Positions 9,024-17,721 of a stretch of 64,000 nucleotides of DNA are shown piece by piece. The position numbers and the translations under genes are program-made. The number at the start of each line of letters is the position of its first letter. Positions within the stretch are counted from its first letter, which is position 1. This stretch comes from Agrobacterium sp. AGB01. GTDB lineage: Bacteria > Pseudomonadota > Alphaproteobacteria > Rhizobiales > Rhizobiaceae. Below the pieces are notes generated by a model, which saw only the letters and a list, made by a program, of their open reading frames with translations, had not been told where the DNA came from and did no database searches. The stretch spans positions 1 to 64,000 of the forward strand of contig NZ_JACVAB010000009.1 in NCBI RefSeq assembly GCF_014851585.1. The letters are read 5' to 3'.

Positions 9024-9093
9024 CCGGGCCGCAAAGCCCGGTGTGTTTCGTTGACTACCTTGCAGTTTTAATAACTGACGTTCGGTAGTCAAC
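9024..9093 (+). promoter_or_regulatory. rpsD leader with two hairpins
   Basis: A stem ccgggc/gcccgg (9024-9041) is followed by a 10-bp perfect inverted repeat gttgactacc/ggtagtcaac (9050-9093) about 140 bp before the rpsD start. A TTGACA-like -35 box (8978-8983) lies upstream. Ribosomal protein S4 represses its own mRNA in other bacteria, so a leader that binds S4 is a reasonable but untested idea. Confidence 0.4.
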
Positions 9094-9232
9094 ATCACCG
9101 ACATGTCCCGTGGCTTCTCCATTCGCAAATGTGAGAGACCTGTCAGAGTTCATCAACAGAACTCAGAGGAGGGCGTGTTTCCTTAATCCGGTTTGGCAAC
9201 AAACCGGTATAATATGTTGAGAAGGAAATACG

Positions 9233-9850
9233 ATGAGCAAGCGCGAATCGTCTAAGTATAAAATTGACCGCCGCATGGGCGAAAACATCTGGGGTCGTCC
9301 TAAGTCCCCAGTAAACCGCCGCGAATACGGTCCTGGCCAGCACGGTCAGCGCCGCAAGGGCAAGATGAGCGACTTCGGCACGCAGCTGCGCGCCAAGCAG
9401 AAGCTCAAGGGCTACTACGGCGAACTGCGTGAAAAGCAGTTCCGTGCAACTTACGACGAAGCTAACCGTCGCAAGGGTGACACTTCCGAGAACCTGATCG
9501 GTCTGCTCGAGTCCCGTCTGGACGCGATCGTATACCGCGCAAAGTTCGTTCCAACCGTTTTCGCATCGCGTCAGTTCATCAACCATGGCCACGTCACGGT
9601 TAATGGCGTTCGCGTTAACGTTGGTTCTTACCGTTGCAAGCCAGGTGACGTTGTTGAAGTTCGTCAGAAGTCCAAGCAGCTGACCGTTGTTCTGGAAGCT
9701 GTTTCGCTCGCTGAGCGTGACGTTCCTGACTACATCGAAGTTGATCACAACAAGATGGTTGCGACGTTTGCTCGCGTACCAGCTCTGTCTGACGTTCCAT
9801 ACCCAGTCGTCATGGAACCACACCTCGTGGTCGAATTCTACTCGCGCTAA
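9233..9850 (+). CDS. rpsD: 30S ribosomal protein S4
   Basis: Primary 16S rRNA-binding protein that nucleates assembly of the 30S body. The 205 residues are the family length, with the N-terminal conserved region ([30 protein letters not shown]) and the S4 RNA-binding domain ([29 protein letters not shown]). A GAAGGA site precedes the ATG at good distance. The gene is monocistronic, as usual in Hyphomicrobiales, between a long structured leader and a strong terminator. Confidence 0.97.
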   Translation: MSKRESSKYKIDRRMGENIWGRPKSPVNRREYGPGQHGQRRKGKMSDFGTQLRAKQKLKGYYGELREKQFRATYDEANRRKGDTSENLIGLLESRLDAIVYRAKFVPTVFASRQFINHGHVTVNGVRVNVGSYRCKPGDVVEVRQKSKQLTVVLEAVSLAERDVPDYIEVDHNKMVATFARVPALSDVPYPVVMEPHLVVEFYSR

Positions 9851-9870
9851 TCGCTGCGAAGTTGACTTTG

Positions 9871-9899
9871 AAAAAGCCGCCCTTCGGGGCGGCTTTTTT
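9871..9899 (+). terminator. rho-independent terminator of rpsD
   Basis: A GC-rich stem aaagccgccc/gggcggcttt closed by a UUCG tetraloop and ending in a T run, 20 bp after the stop codon. Confidence 0.9.
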
Positions 9900-10107
9900 G
9901 CATTCATGGCATGGTGTGATGATTTGAGAAATACGTCACAAGTTGCCGGATTTTGGCACGTAATCCAGCCTTGATTTTCTGCGTAAAAGCGCAGGAATGC
10001 ACAACTGCGTAATGCTTGTCCCCTTTGGTTGTGCTATCGGGACTTCGACCTTGTGAAGTTATGAAATCAAGCCGCTTGAAGCAGGGCGCGCTGTTGGGAA
10101 TTCGGCC

Positions 10108-11619
10108 ATGGAACGTTCGGACAAAATTGCGTTTGCTCAGGGAAAGACAGTCTCGATTGTTGGCGTCATTCTGCTGTTCGTTCTGGCGCTGACCGTGCAT
10201 GCCGCATTCTCCAAGCTCAACCTCGACCAATATGGCGACATGGTTGAAAACTACGCCTGGGGCGCGCTGTGGCAGTGGGGCACGTACAAGCACCCGCCAT
10301 TCTTCGGCTGGACCACGGCCGCATGGTTTGCAGTTTTCCCACATGAGAACTGGGCGTATTTCCTGTTTTCCGCCGTCAATTGCGGTCTGACCTTTGCTGC
10401 CGTCTGGCGCATTGCTGCCCGGTTTGGTGATGGCAATGTGCAGTTGATGGCGGTTATTTGCGCCATGCTGATGCCGCCGCTGTCGTTCCTGGCCATCAAA
10501 TACAACGCCAATTCGGCAATGACGCCAATCTGGGCCTGGCTGTTCGTATTCTATCTGCGCGGCCTGGAAGGACGCCGGATTGTTGATGCCGTAATGATTG
10601 GCCTGCTGGCGACTGCTGCCATGCTGACCAAATATCACTCCGGTGTCGTGCTGCTGGCGCTGTTCCTGCATGCATCTTTCGACAAGCAGGCCCGTGCGGC
10701 GCTGCTGTCCACCTTTGGCCTCACCGTGCTGGTGGTGTTTTTCGTCACCATTGCCGGCCATGTTCTTTGGCTGTTCGAACATGATTTCCTGCCCATCGTT
10801 TATGCCGCAGAGCAGGGTGATGGCGAATGGCTGCATATTTTCATCAAGGCGCTGAAATTCGTGGTGGGCGTGCCGCTTTATACGATTGGCGCTTTGCTGG
10901 TTGCGCTTTTGGTGCGTCATGACAAAAGCGAAAAGGGCCCGGCCTTTCAGCCTGCCAATATTGCCCGCCTGAGAGACAGCGTTCAGGGCCGCGCGCTGCT
11001 GGCCTTCAGCATCCTGCCATTTATCCTCACCATCATTCTGGGCTTTGCCGCACAGGCAGAACTGAGCGCCGTCTGGGTACTACCGATCTTCACGCCAATT
11101 GCCGTGCTGATTGCGCTTCTGGTGCCGCAGCAGTGGCTGCAGCGCAATATCGGACGCGCCGTGACAGTTGCCGTCATCTACCTGTTGGGCATGATCGCTT
11201 CTGGGCCTGTCATCGCTATGTTGGACCGTAACTACGGTGGGTTTGAATCATTCCGCAGTGTGCCGCTGGAGGCCGTGTCCGACCGCATCGATGAGCTGTG
11301 GCTGACGGAAAGTGGCGGTGCCAAGGGCTTTTATGTCGCGGGTAGCCGTGGTCTGGCCGATGGCACCTCCTTTTACTCGCGTTACGCACCGCTGATCGTG
11401 GATGGCAACTCGGCGGAATATGCCAAGGGCTACCTGACACCGGAGCTGGCGCGTCAAAAAGGTCTGGTGCTGGTTTGCTTCAAGGGCGAATCGAAGTGCA
11501 CCGATGCCTCGACCAAGCTGGTTGGCCCGTTGCCCGCGCCACAGGACCTTCAAGTCACCGGCATAAACGGCAAGGGCAGCTGGGATATCCAGATCTGGCT
11601 GGTCAAGCCGCAGAACTGA
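10108..11619 (+). CDS. GT39/ArnT-like membrane glycosyltransferase
   Basis: A 503-residue polytopic membrane protein of the PMT/ArnT type, which transfers a sugar from a polyprenyl-phosphate donor to lipid A or another envelope acceptor on the periplasmic side. The N-terminal periplasmic loop NLDQYGDMVENYAWG carries the acidic residues typical of the family, followed by the KHPPFFGW motif, about ten more membrane segments and a soluble C-terminal domain (from about residue 370). It begins a three-gene run with a GT2 lipid-sugar synthase (29 bp downstream) and a YdjC-type deacetylase. By that context the substrate is probably a deacetylated amino sugar on undecaprenyl phosphate; the sequence alone does not prove it. 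Confidence 0.8.
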   Translation: MERSDKIAFAQGKTVSIVGVILLFVLALTVHAAFSKLNLDQYGDMVENYAWGALWQWGTYKHPPFFGWTTAAWFAVFPHENWAYFLFSAVNCGLTFAAVWRIAARFGDGNVQLMAVICAMLMPPLSFLAIKYNANSAMTPIWAWLFVFYLRGLEGRRIVDAVMIGLLATAAMLTKYHSGVVLLALFLHASFDKQARAALLSTFGLTVLVVFFVTIAGHVLWLFEHDFLPIVYAAEQGDGEWLHIFIKALKFVVGVPLYTIGALLVALLVRHDKSEKGPAFQPANIARLRDSVQGRALLAFSILPFILTIILGFAAQAELSAVWVLPIFTPIAVLIALLVPQQWLQRNIGRAVTVAVIYLLGMIASGPVIAMLDRNYGGFESFRSVPLEAVSDRIDELWLTESGGAKGFYVAGSRGLADGTSFYSRYAPLIVDGNSAEYAKGYLTPELARQKGLVLVCFKGESKCTDASTKLVGPLPAPQDLQVTGINGKGSWDIQIWLVKPQN

Positions 11620-11648
11620 TAATGCGAATTTTGTAACGGGATCGGGGC

Positions 11649-12641
11649 ATGGCTCTTTTTTCACTCATCGTACCGTTTTTGAATGAACGGGATAACGTGC
11701 CGGCATTCACGACCTTCATTGAAAAGGTGGCGGGTGAATTGCGTGAAAAATTCGATCTCGATCTCGAAGTGGTGCTGGTCGATGACGGCAGCACCGATGA
11801 CAGCGTGACACGCTACATCACGTCAATGCCGGGCACCTGGCGCATCGTTGAACTCAGCCGCAACTTCGGCAAGGAAGTTGCGGTGTTTGCCGGTCTGGAA
11901 GAGTGCAGGGGCGATCTTGTGATGATCATGGATGCCGACATGCAGCACCCATGGACCGTCGCACTCGACATGATTTCACAGCTGATGGCCGACGAAAATC
12001 TCGACGCCGTTTATGCGGTACGTGATGACCGTCTGCAGGAATCGATGAAAAAGGCGGCCGCCGTTCATCTGTTCTACTGGCTGATCAATTTCCGCCAGCG
12101 TTTTATCGTGCCGGAAAATGCTGGCGATTTCCGCGTCATGCGCCGCCCGGTTGTCGAGGCGATGCTGAAGATCCGTGACCGTCGCCGTTTCAACAAGGGG
12201 CTATACGCCTGGGCAGGCTTCCGCCAGAAGGCCATTGGTTACATGCCGGACGAGCGCCAGCACGGTGCCACCAAATGGTCTAACCTGTCTTTGCTGTCCT
12301 TGTCACTGGAGGGCATCACCTCGTTTTCGGCGCTGCCTTTGCGACTGGTGTCGATCATTGGTGCGCTGGTTGGTATTTGCGGCATTTTCTATGGCCTGAA
12401 GATCATCTTTGAAGTGCTGTTTTACGGCGTGTCGGTTCCCGGTTATCCAAGCCTTATGGTGGCGGTGTCGGTGCTTGGCGGCTTCAATTTGGCGCTGCTT
12501 GGACTGCTCGGCGAATATATCTGGGTCGGCATTGCCGAAACCAAGGATCGGCCGCTTTATCTGGTGCGCCGCGTGCATAGATCAGGCGAGATCAAGACGC
12601 TGGACAAGGCCGCGCAATCCGCTGAAAAACAAACGCCATGA
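11649..12641 (+). CDS. GT2 polyprenyl-phosphate sugar synthase (ArnC/DPMS/FlmF2-like)
   Basis: A 330-residue inner-membrane enzyme that would load a sugar from a nucleotide donor onto polyprenyl phosphate on the cytoplasmic face. The GT-A domain shows SLIVPFLNERDN at the start, VVLVDDGSTDDS and the metal-binding DADMQHP. The C terminus has two membrane helices (about residues 225-295), the layout of GtrB, ArnC and dolichol-phosphate mannose synthase. It follows the GT39 gene and overlaps the deacetylase gene by ATGA, so the three are almost certainly co-expressed. The exact sugar is unknown; the neighbouring deacetylase suggests an N-acetylated hexosamine. Confidence 0.88.
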   Translation: MALFSLIVPFLNERDNVPAFTTFIEKVAGELREKFDLDLEVVLVDDGSTDDSVTRYITSMPGTWRIVELSRNFGKEVAVFAGLEECRGDLVMIMDADMQHPWTVALDMISQLMADENLDAVYAVRDDRLQESMKKAAAVHLFYWLINFRQRFIVPENAGDFRVMRRPVVEAMLKIRDRRRFNKGLYAWAGFRQKAIGYMPDERQHGATKWSNLSLLSLSLEGITSFSALPLRLVSIIGALVGICGIFYGLKIIFEVLFYGVSVPGYPSLMVAVSVLGGFNLALLGLLGEYIWVGIAETKDRPLYLVRRVHRSGEIKTLDKAAQSAEKQTP

Positions 12642-13456
12642 GCATGGCGGACGTAAAGGTGTTTCTGGTTGCTGATGATTATGGCCTGTCACCGGCCGTC
12701 AGCGATGGCATTCGCCATCTGATCGCAAAGGGCAACCTGTCCGGCACCGGCTGCATGACTTTGTTTCCGGAATGGCGGGACGAGGCGGCAAAGCTGAAAG
12801 AATGTCAGGGTTATGGGGACGTCTTTGCCGGCATTCACCTGACGCTGACCGATTTTAAACCGCTGACCGATGCACCCGCCATCAGCAAAGATGGCAGGTT
12901 ACTGCCGTTGAAAGAGCTGATCCTTGGCGCGTTGCGGCCTACGGAAGGGTTTACCGCACAGGTGCACGCCGAGCTGGATGCGCAGCTGGCAGCCTTTGCG
13001 GATGAAATGGGGCATATGCCGCATTATCTTGATGGCCATCAGCATGTGCATTTCCTGCCGCCGGTAAGGTCATGGCTGTTAAGCCGCTCTCAAACCCTTG
13101 CCCAAGGTGGTGTGAAGCCATGGCTGCGTGGCGCACCGGCGGTCGATTTTTCGCAAGGTGTGAAGATTGGCCTGAAAACCTGCTTCGTGGCCGGGTTGGC
13201 GCGTGGTTTTGATGCTGAGATGCGCAGTGCCGGCTTGTTGGTGCACGGTCCGCTCTGCGGCTTTTATGACTGGCAACAGGCGGACAAATTCAGTTCGGTC
13301 CTGAAAGGTCGCGTTCGTAATGGCAGCGTCATGATGTGCCACCCTGGTTATGTTGATGACGTTCTGCAAGCCCGCGACCCGCTGACCGGTGCGCGTGCAG
13401 AAGAACTGCGCGTGCTGGAGCAAGCTTTGCCTTTTGCGTTGGAGAGGCGGGTTTAG
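12638..13456 (+). CDS. YdjC/ChbG-family carbohydrate deacetylase (NaxD/HpnK-like)
   Basis: A 272-residue metal-dependent deacetylase of the YdjC fold. The metal ligands are visible: the aspartates in VADDYGLS, the histidine in GIHLTLTD and the pair in DGHQHVHF. The ATG overlaps the stop of the GT2 gene (ATGA), so translation is coupled. Family members deacetylate chitooligosaccharides (ChbG), hopanoid sugars (HpnK) or undecaprenyl-phosphate GalNAc (NaxD of Francisella). Lying with a lipid-sugar synthase and an ArnT-like transferase, the NaxD role is the best fit, which would produce a free amine on lipid A or core sugar and reduce negative charge. No hopanoid genes are nearby. Confidence 0.85.
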   Translation: MSMADVKVFLVADDYGLSPAVSDGIRHLIAKGNLSGTGCMTLFPEWRDEAAKLKECQGYGDVFAGIHLTLTDFKPLTDAPAISKDGRLLPLKELILGALRPTEGFTAQVHAELDAQLAAFADEMGHMPHYLDGHQHVHFLPPVRSWLLSRSQTLAQGGVKPWLRGAPAVDFSQGVKIGLKTCFVAGLARGFDAEMRSAGLLVHGPLCGFYDWQQADKFSSVLKGRVRNGSVMMCHPGYVDDVLQARDPLTGARAEELRVLEQALPFALERRV

Positions 13457-13471
13457 TCTCCACTTTTTCCT

Positions 13472-13586
13472 TCATTCCTGTGCTCGTCACAGGAATCCAG
13501 GCCAGCCCGAGTCTTCGGGCTGAAAAGGGTTGTATGCCGCACAGACGCGCGGATGCTGGGTCTCTGTGACAAGCACAGAGAAGAGG
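13472..13586. repeat. palindromic intergenic element, family A copy 2
   Basis: Same orientation as the copy at 7593: begins cattcctgtgctcgtcacag and ends ctgtgacaagcacagagaag. It lies directly between the deacetylase gene and the glutaminase gene. Confidence 0.7.
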
Positions 13587-13774
13587 GGCGAGTGTGGGAA
13601 CGCGCATCGAATATCTCAACCTCAGTAGTTTTGATGCCCTGTGACAGGCCGCCGTACATCTCACCAATTCGCGCAGCAATGATTTCGCATTCATCCTCAC
13701 GCGATAGTGGCATTGATTTTGCTTTTGATGTAGCCAACAGAACCGTAGTGATACTGGCGAACAAAGGCTTGGGC

Positions 13775-14704
13775 ATGCAGGACATTCAGCTGATCATTGA
13801 CCGCATTTATGATGCGATGGTGCCAAGATTGGGTGAGGGGAAGGTAGCCGACTACATTCCTGAGCTCGCCAAGGTCGATCCCGAGCAGTTTGGCATTGCC
13901 GTCACGACGGTTGAAGGCGAAACATTCGTCGCCGGCGATGCTGAGGTGCCGTTTTCCATTCAAAGTATTTCCAAGGTTTTCATGCTGACGCTGGCGCTCG
14001 GCAAGGCTGGCGAAACCGTGTGGAACCGGGTAGGGCGCGAACCATCAGGATCGTCCTTCAATTCCATCGTACAGCTGGAACATGAGGCGGGCATTCCACG
14101 CAATCCTTTCGTCAATGCCGGTGCGATCGTCGTTAGCGATATCGTGATGGCTGGCCACCAGCCGCGTGAAGCAATCGGTGAATTGCTGCGCTTTGTGCAA
14201 TATGTCGCCGATGATGACAGCATCATCATCGACAATGCGGTCGCGAAGTCGGAAAATGCCACCGGTTACCGCAATTATGCGCTGGCCAATTTTATGCGCT
14301 CGTTCGGCAATCTGCATCACCCGGTCGAAAATGTGCTGGGTGTGTATTTCCATCAATGTGCGCTGGCCATGACCTGTCACCAATTGTCACGGGCGGGGCT
14401 GTTTCTGGCCAATCAGGGCCGAAATCCGCTCAGCGGCCACACGGTTGTGTCGGCGCGACGGGCAAAACGTATCAACGCGCTGATGCTGACCTGCGGCCAT
14501 TATGATGGGTCCGGCGATTTTGCCTATTCTGTCGGCCTGCCCGGCAAGAGCGGCGTTGGCGGCGGCATTCTGGCCATTGCGCCGGGCAAGGCATCGATTG
14601 CGGTGTGGTCACCCGGCCTCAACAAGGTCGGCAACTCCGCGCTTGGCTCTGCAGCACTGGAAATGCTGGCCAACCAGACAGGCTGGTCGGTATTCGGGGC
14701 TTGA
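13775..14704 (+). CDS. glsA: glutaminase A
   Basis: Serine-dependent hydrolysis of glutamine to glutamate and ammonia in the cytoplasm; in several bacteria the ammonia helps survive acid. The 309-residue product has the family length and the beta-lactamase-like SxxK pair in SIQSISKVF, with the [19 protein letters not shown] and SGVGGGI blocks. The frame runs open upstream to 13553 across a palindromic repeat, but homology starts at [13 protein letters not shown], so I place the start at the ATG 13775, after an AAAGG site. Confidence 0.93.
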   Translation: MQDIQLIIDRIYDAMVPRLGEGKVADYIPELAKVDPEQFGIAVTTVEGETFVAGDAEVPFSIQSISKVFMLTLALGKAGETVWNRVGREPSGSSFNSIVQLEHEAGIPRNPFVNAGAIVVSDIVMAGHQPREAIGELLRFVQYVADDDSIIIDNAVAKSENATGYRNYALANFMRSFGNLHHPVENVLGVYFHQCALAMTCHQLSRAGLFLANQGRNPLSGHTVVSARRAKRINALMLTCGHYDGSGDFAYSVGLPGKSGVGGGILAIAPGKASIAVWSPGLNKVGNSALGSAALEMLANQTGWSVFGA

Positions 14705-14780
14705 TCTTGCCGGAATATGCAGGCATTGGCTGGAGGACAGCCGGTATTAGCGCCCGAATTAGCGAAAGTGCAATCGTCCC

Positions 14781-15689
14781 ATGAATATTGCGACAGACAT
14801 GAATTCCGTCGATGACGTCGAGGATGGTGCTGAGGACATGTCCTCGCACGCGCTGTTTGCGCATGCGCCACGGTCGGTCTCCTTCAACAAGCTGCGCAAG
14901 CGCCTGTTGCGCAATGTGCGCCAGGCATTTGAAGACTTTGACATGCTGAAAGGCCAGAAACGCTGGCTGATTGGCCTGTCGGGCGGCAAGGACAGCTACG
15001 GGCTGCTGGCGCTGCTGATGGACCTGAAATGGCGCGGCCTGCTGCCGGTCGATCTCGTGGCCTGCAATCTCGATCAGGGCCAGCCGAACTTTCCCAAACA
15101 CATTCTGCCGGAATATCTGGCATCGATTGGCGTGGAGCACCGCATCGAATACCGCGACACCTATTCGGTCGTGAAGGAAAAGATGCCGAATGGTGGCACC
15201 TACTGTTCGCTCTGTTCGCGTCTGCGTCGCGGCAATCTTTACCGCATTGCGCGCGAAGAGGGCTGTGATGCACTGGTGCTTGGCCACCACCGCGAAGACA
15301 TTCTCGAAACCTTCTTCATGAACTTCTTCCATGGCGGACGCCTGGCGGGCATGCCGGCAAAGCTTTTGAATGACGAAGGCGATCTGATGCTTTTGCGGCC
15401 ACTGGCCTATTGCGCCGAAGACGATATGGCTAAGTTTGCCACGGCCATGCAGTTCCCGATCATTCCATGCGACCTGTGCGGCTCACAGGATGGTCTACAG
15501 CGCAATGCCATGAAGGACATGCTGGCCGATATCGAACGGCGCATGCCGGGCCGCAAGGACACGATGTTGCGGGCGCTGGCCCACGTCAATCCCTCGCATT
15601 TGCTGGATACCAAACTGTTTGATTTTTCGATGCTGGGTGTCACGGAAGCGTCATCTAACGCGGATAGGGAAACGAACCCACCTGTTTAA
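14781..15689 (+). CDS. ttcA: tRNA 2-thiocytidine synthetase TtcA
   Basis: Thiolates cytidine 32 of several tRNAs, using ATP and an iron-sulfur cluster. The 302-residue protein has the PP-loop SGGKDS near residue 70, the [10 protein letters not shown] motif and the [10 protein letters not shown] motif, which supply the cysteines for the cluster. Residues 1-35 are variable and acidic, so a later start is possible, but the ATG at 14781 is the only one near the upstream gene. It is followed 14 bp later by a suhB-like gene, consistent with one transcript from ttcA through the two phosphatases. Confidence 0.94.
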   Translation: MNIATDMNSVDDVEDGAEDMSSHALFAHAPRSVSFNKLRKRLLRNVRQAFEDFDMLKGQKRWLIGLSGGKDSYGLLALLMDLKWRGLLPVDLVACNLDQGQPNFPKHILPEYLASIGVEHRIEYRDTYSVVKEKMPNGGTYCSLCSRLRRGNLYRIAREEGCDALVLGHHREDILETFFMNFFHGGRLAGMPAKLLNDEGDLMLLRPLAYCAEDDMAKFATAMQFPIIPCDLCGSQDGLQRNAMKDMLADIERRMPGRKDTMLRALAHVNPSHLLDTKLFDFSMLGVTEASSNADRETNPPV

Positions 15690-15703
15690 AGAAACGTCGC
15701 TTT

Positions 15704-16534
15704 ATGTCCCTTCTTGATAAAGACATTGAATTCCTGGTTGCAACGGTGCGCGATGCCGCAGCAACCGAAATCCTTCCCCGTTTCAGAAATCCTGACAGCC
15801 AGTCGGTCGCCGAAAAAACCTCGTCCATCGATCTGGTGACAGAAGCGGATATTGAGACGGAAAAGCGCATTACCGCGGCCATTCGCAGGCTTTATCCGGA
15901 CGCCCATATCGTCGGCGAAGAAACCTATGATGCCGATCCTTCCGTTGTGCCGGCGCTGGCCGATGCGGATCTGGCCTTCGTGATCGATCCCGTCGACGGC
16001 ACGTTCAACTTTGCCTCCGGTCTTGCTGCTTTCGGTTCTCTGCTGGCCGTCACCGTCAAGGGTGAGACAGTCGCCGGTATCATCCATGATCCGGTTATGG
16101 GTGACACGCTGGTGGCGGTAAAAGGCGCAGGCGCGCATTTCCACCGCCGCAGCGGCGAGGTGACACCGATCCGAGTGGCAGCTCCTGTCGCGCTGGACGA
16201 GATGGTTGGCATTTACGCCTGGGGACACGCCACGCTGGAGCGCCGCCCGGTCATTGCCGCCAACATGGCCAAGATCCGCATGGCGCTGTCGCTCAATTGT
16301 TCTGCACATGAATATTGGCTTGCCTCGACAGGCAAGATCCACTTTATCGGCCACGAAAAGCTGATGCCATGGGACCACCTTGCCGGTGTTCTCGTACATC
16401 AGGAAGCTGGCGGTTACACGGTAAAGCTGGATGGTACGCCCTATCGCCCCGGAGAGATTTCCGGCGGTATTCTGTCCGCTCCCGACAAGGAAAGCTGGAA
16501 GATGATACGGCGCGAGATTTTAGGTATCTGGTAG
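15704..16534 (+). CDS. inositol monophosphatase family protein, copy 1
   Basis: A 276-residue Mg-dependent phosphatase of the SuhB/IMPase superfamily. The metal-binding motifs are EADIETEKRI with the upstream acidic residues, GEET, and DPVDGTFNFASG, plus the second aspartate in PWDHLAG. It forms a tandem with the next gene (9-15 bp spacing) and the two share the same length and block order, so they are duplicates. Possible substrates are inositol-1-phosphate, histidinol phosphate or NADP; I cannot choose. The canonical suhB of the genome may be elsewhere. Confidence 0.88.
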   Translation: MSLLDKDIEFLVATVRDAAATEILPRFRNPDSQSVAEKTSSIDLVTEADIETEKRITAAIRRLYPDAHIVGEETYDADPSVVPALADADLAFVIDPVDGTFNFASGLAAFGSLLAVTVKGETVAGIIHDPVMGDTLVAVKGAGAHFHRRSGEVTPIRVAAPVALDEMVGIYAWGHATLERRPVIAANMAKIRMALSLNCSAHEYWLASTGKIHFIGHEKLMPWDHLAGVLVHQEAGGYTVKLDGTPYRPGEISGGILSAPDKESWKMIRREILGIW

Positions 16535-16549
16535 CTGAAAGGAATGGCA

Positions 16550-17374
16550 ATGTCCCTCGAACTCGACATAGCGTCGCTTGCAAACACGCTTCAGGAAGCC
16601 GCAGCCGTGGAAATCATGCCGCGGTTCCGCAATCTCGGTGAGGGCGACGTTCGCATGAAGACCGAGGCCATTGACCTCGTCACCGAAGCGGACGAAGCAG
16701 CCGAGCGCCTGATCCGGGACCGCGTGGCGGAAATCATGCCGAACGCGCTGTTCGTGGGCGAGGAAGCCGTTGCTGCTGATCCGTCGCTGCTGGGCAAGCT
16801 GGGTGAGGCCGATCTGGCCGTGGTGGTGGATCCGATTGACGGCACCTTCAACTTTGCCTCTGGCCTGCCGCTGTTCGGCGTGATGATGAGCGTCATCTCC
16901 AAGGGCGAGACTGTTGCTGGCATCATCTTTGATCCGTTGGGCAATGACTGGCTGATCGCCGAAAAGGGCTCTGGCGCATGGCTGTGCGCACCAGATGGCA
17001 ACCAGACGCAGATGCACGTGTCTCCGGCACCGGAACTGTCGCAGATGGTCGGCATTGCCAATACAGGCTATTTCGACATCGAGACCCGCCGCAAAATCCT
17101 CGTTAATCTGGCCGATGTGCGCCTGTTCACCAGCTACCGTTGTGCTGCCCATGAATACCGCGTGTTCTGCGGCGGTCACATGCACTTCCTGATGTACAAC
17201 AAGCTGATGCCATGGGACCATCTGGCCGGCACGCTGATCTCGCAGGAAGCGGGCGCCTATGCGGCGCGCCTTGATGGTTCGCCGTACCTGCCAAGCCATG
17301 TGGATGGCGGCTTGCTGCTGGCACCGGACAAGGATTCCTGGAACCTGCTCAAGAACCACATCTTCACGGTTTGA
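16550..17374 (+). CDS. inositol monophosphatase family protein, copy 2
   Basis: Paralogue of the preceding gene, 274 residues, with the same motifs (TEADEAAERL, GEEA, DPIDGTFNFASG, PWDHLAG). Two ATG codons lie at 16544 and 16550; the second has better spacing from the AAGGA site, and then both paralogues begin MSL. The last gene of its transcription unit: a strong hairpin follows at 17394. Divergence is moderate, so the duplication is not recent and the two may differ in substrate. Confidence 0.88.
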   Translation: MSLELDIASLANTLQEAAAVEIMPRFRNLGEGDVRMKTEAIDLVTEADEAAERLIRDRVAEIMPNALFVGEEAVAADPSLLGKLGEADLAVVVDPIDGTFNFASGLPLFGVMMSVISKGETVAGIIFDPLGNDWLIAEKGSGAWLCAPDGNQTQMHVSPAPELSQMVGIANTGYFDIETRRKILVNLADVRLFTSYRCAAHEYRVFCGGHMHFLMYNKLMPWDHLAGTLISQEAGAYAARLDGSPYLPSHVDGGLLLAPDKDSWNLLKNHIFTV

Positions 17375-17393
17375 TCGACTGGACGTATGGATC

Positions 17394-17432
17394 AAAAAAG
17401 GCGCCGCTGGATGACAGCGGCGCCTTTTGCTT
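17394..17432. terminator. terminator of the phosphatase operon, first of two identical copies
   Basis: A hairpin with the stem ggcgccgctg/cagcggcgcc flanked by A and T runs, usable on either strand. The same 39 bases are repeated exactly at 17625-17663. Confidence 0.85.
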
Positions 17433-17439
17433 TCGACCC

Positions 17440-17555
17440 TCATGCCTCGTGCTTGTCACAGGCATCCAGCTGTCGCGCGTCTGCGCGACGAAAGAGTCTT
17501 TTCAGCCCAATGACTTGGGCTGGCCTGGATTCCTGTGACGAGCACAGGAATGAGG
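17440..17555. repeat. palindromic intergenic element, family A copy 3 (reverse orientation)
   Basis: Inverted relative to the copies at 7593 and 13472: starts cctcatgcctcgtgcttgtc and ends cctgtgacgagcacaggaat. It lies between two identical terminator copies. Confidence 0.7.
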
Positions 17556-17624
17556 TCCGCGAGGGTGGATAGACGCGAGAAAACACAGTCCCGGAAAACA
17601 TCACATTCAATATCAATGGTCGCA

Positions 17625-17663
17625 AAAAAAGGCGCCGCTGGATGACAGCGGCGCCTTTTGCTT
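17625..17663. terminator. second identical terminator copy, on the bcr side
   Basis: Exact 39-bp duplicate of 17394-17432, in direct orientation, 231 bp apart. It serves the MFS gene that ends at 17722 on the opposite strand. A further 12-bp stem (17682-17711) lies closer to that stop codon. Confidence 0.8.
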
Positions 17664-17681
17664 GTGCGGCATGTTTGCGTT

Positions 17682-17711
17682 CCTTACCCCCGTGGCGGGC
17701 ACGGGGTAAGG
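17682..17711 (-). terminator. hairpin directly downstream of the MFS gene
   Basis: Near-perfect stem cttacccccgtg/cacggggtaag with a GC-rich loop, 11 bp beyond the stop codon. No T run follows, so it may be a processing or stability hairpin rather than a terminator. Confidence 0.45.
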
Positions 17712-17721
17712 GGAAGCCGTA

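Noticed and set aside
9143-9907. A 254-codon open frame antisense to rpsD
   Set aside because: rpsD is certain on the plus strand, and the frame runs through its terminator.
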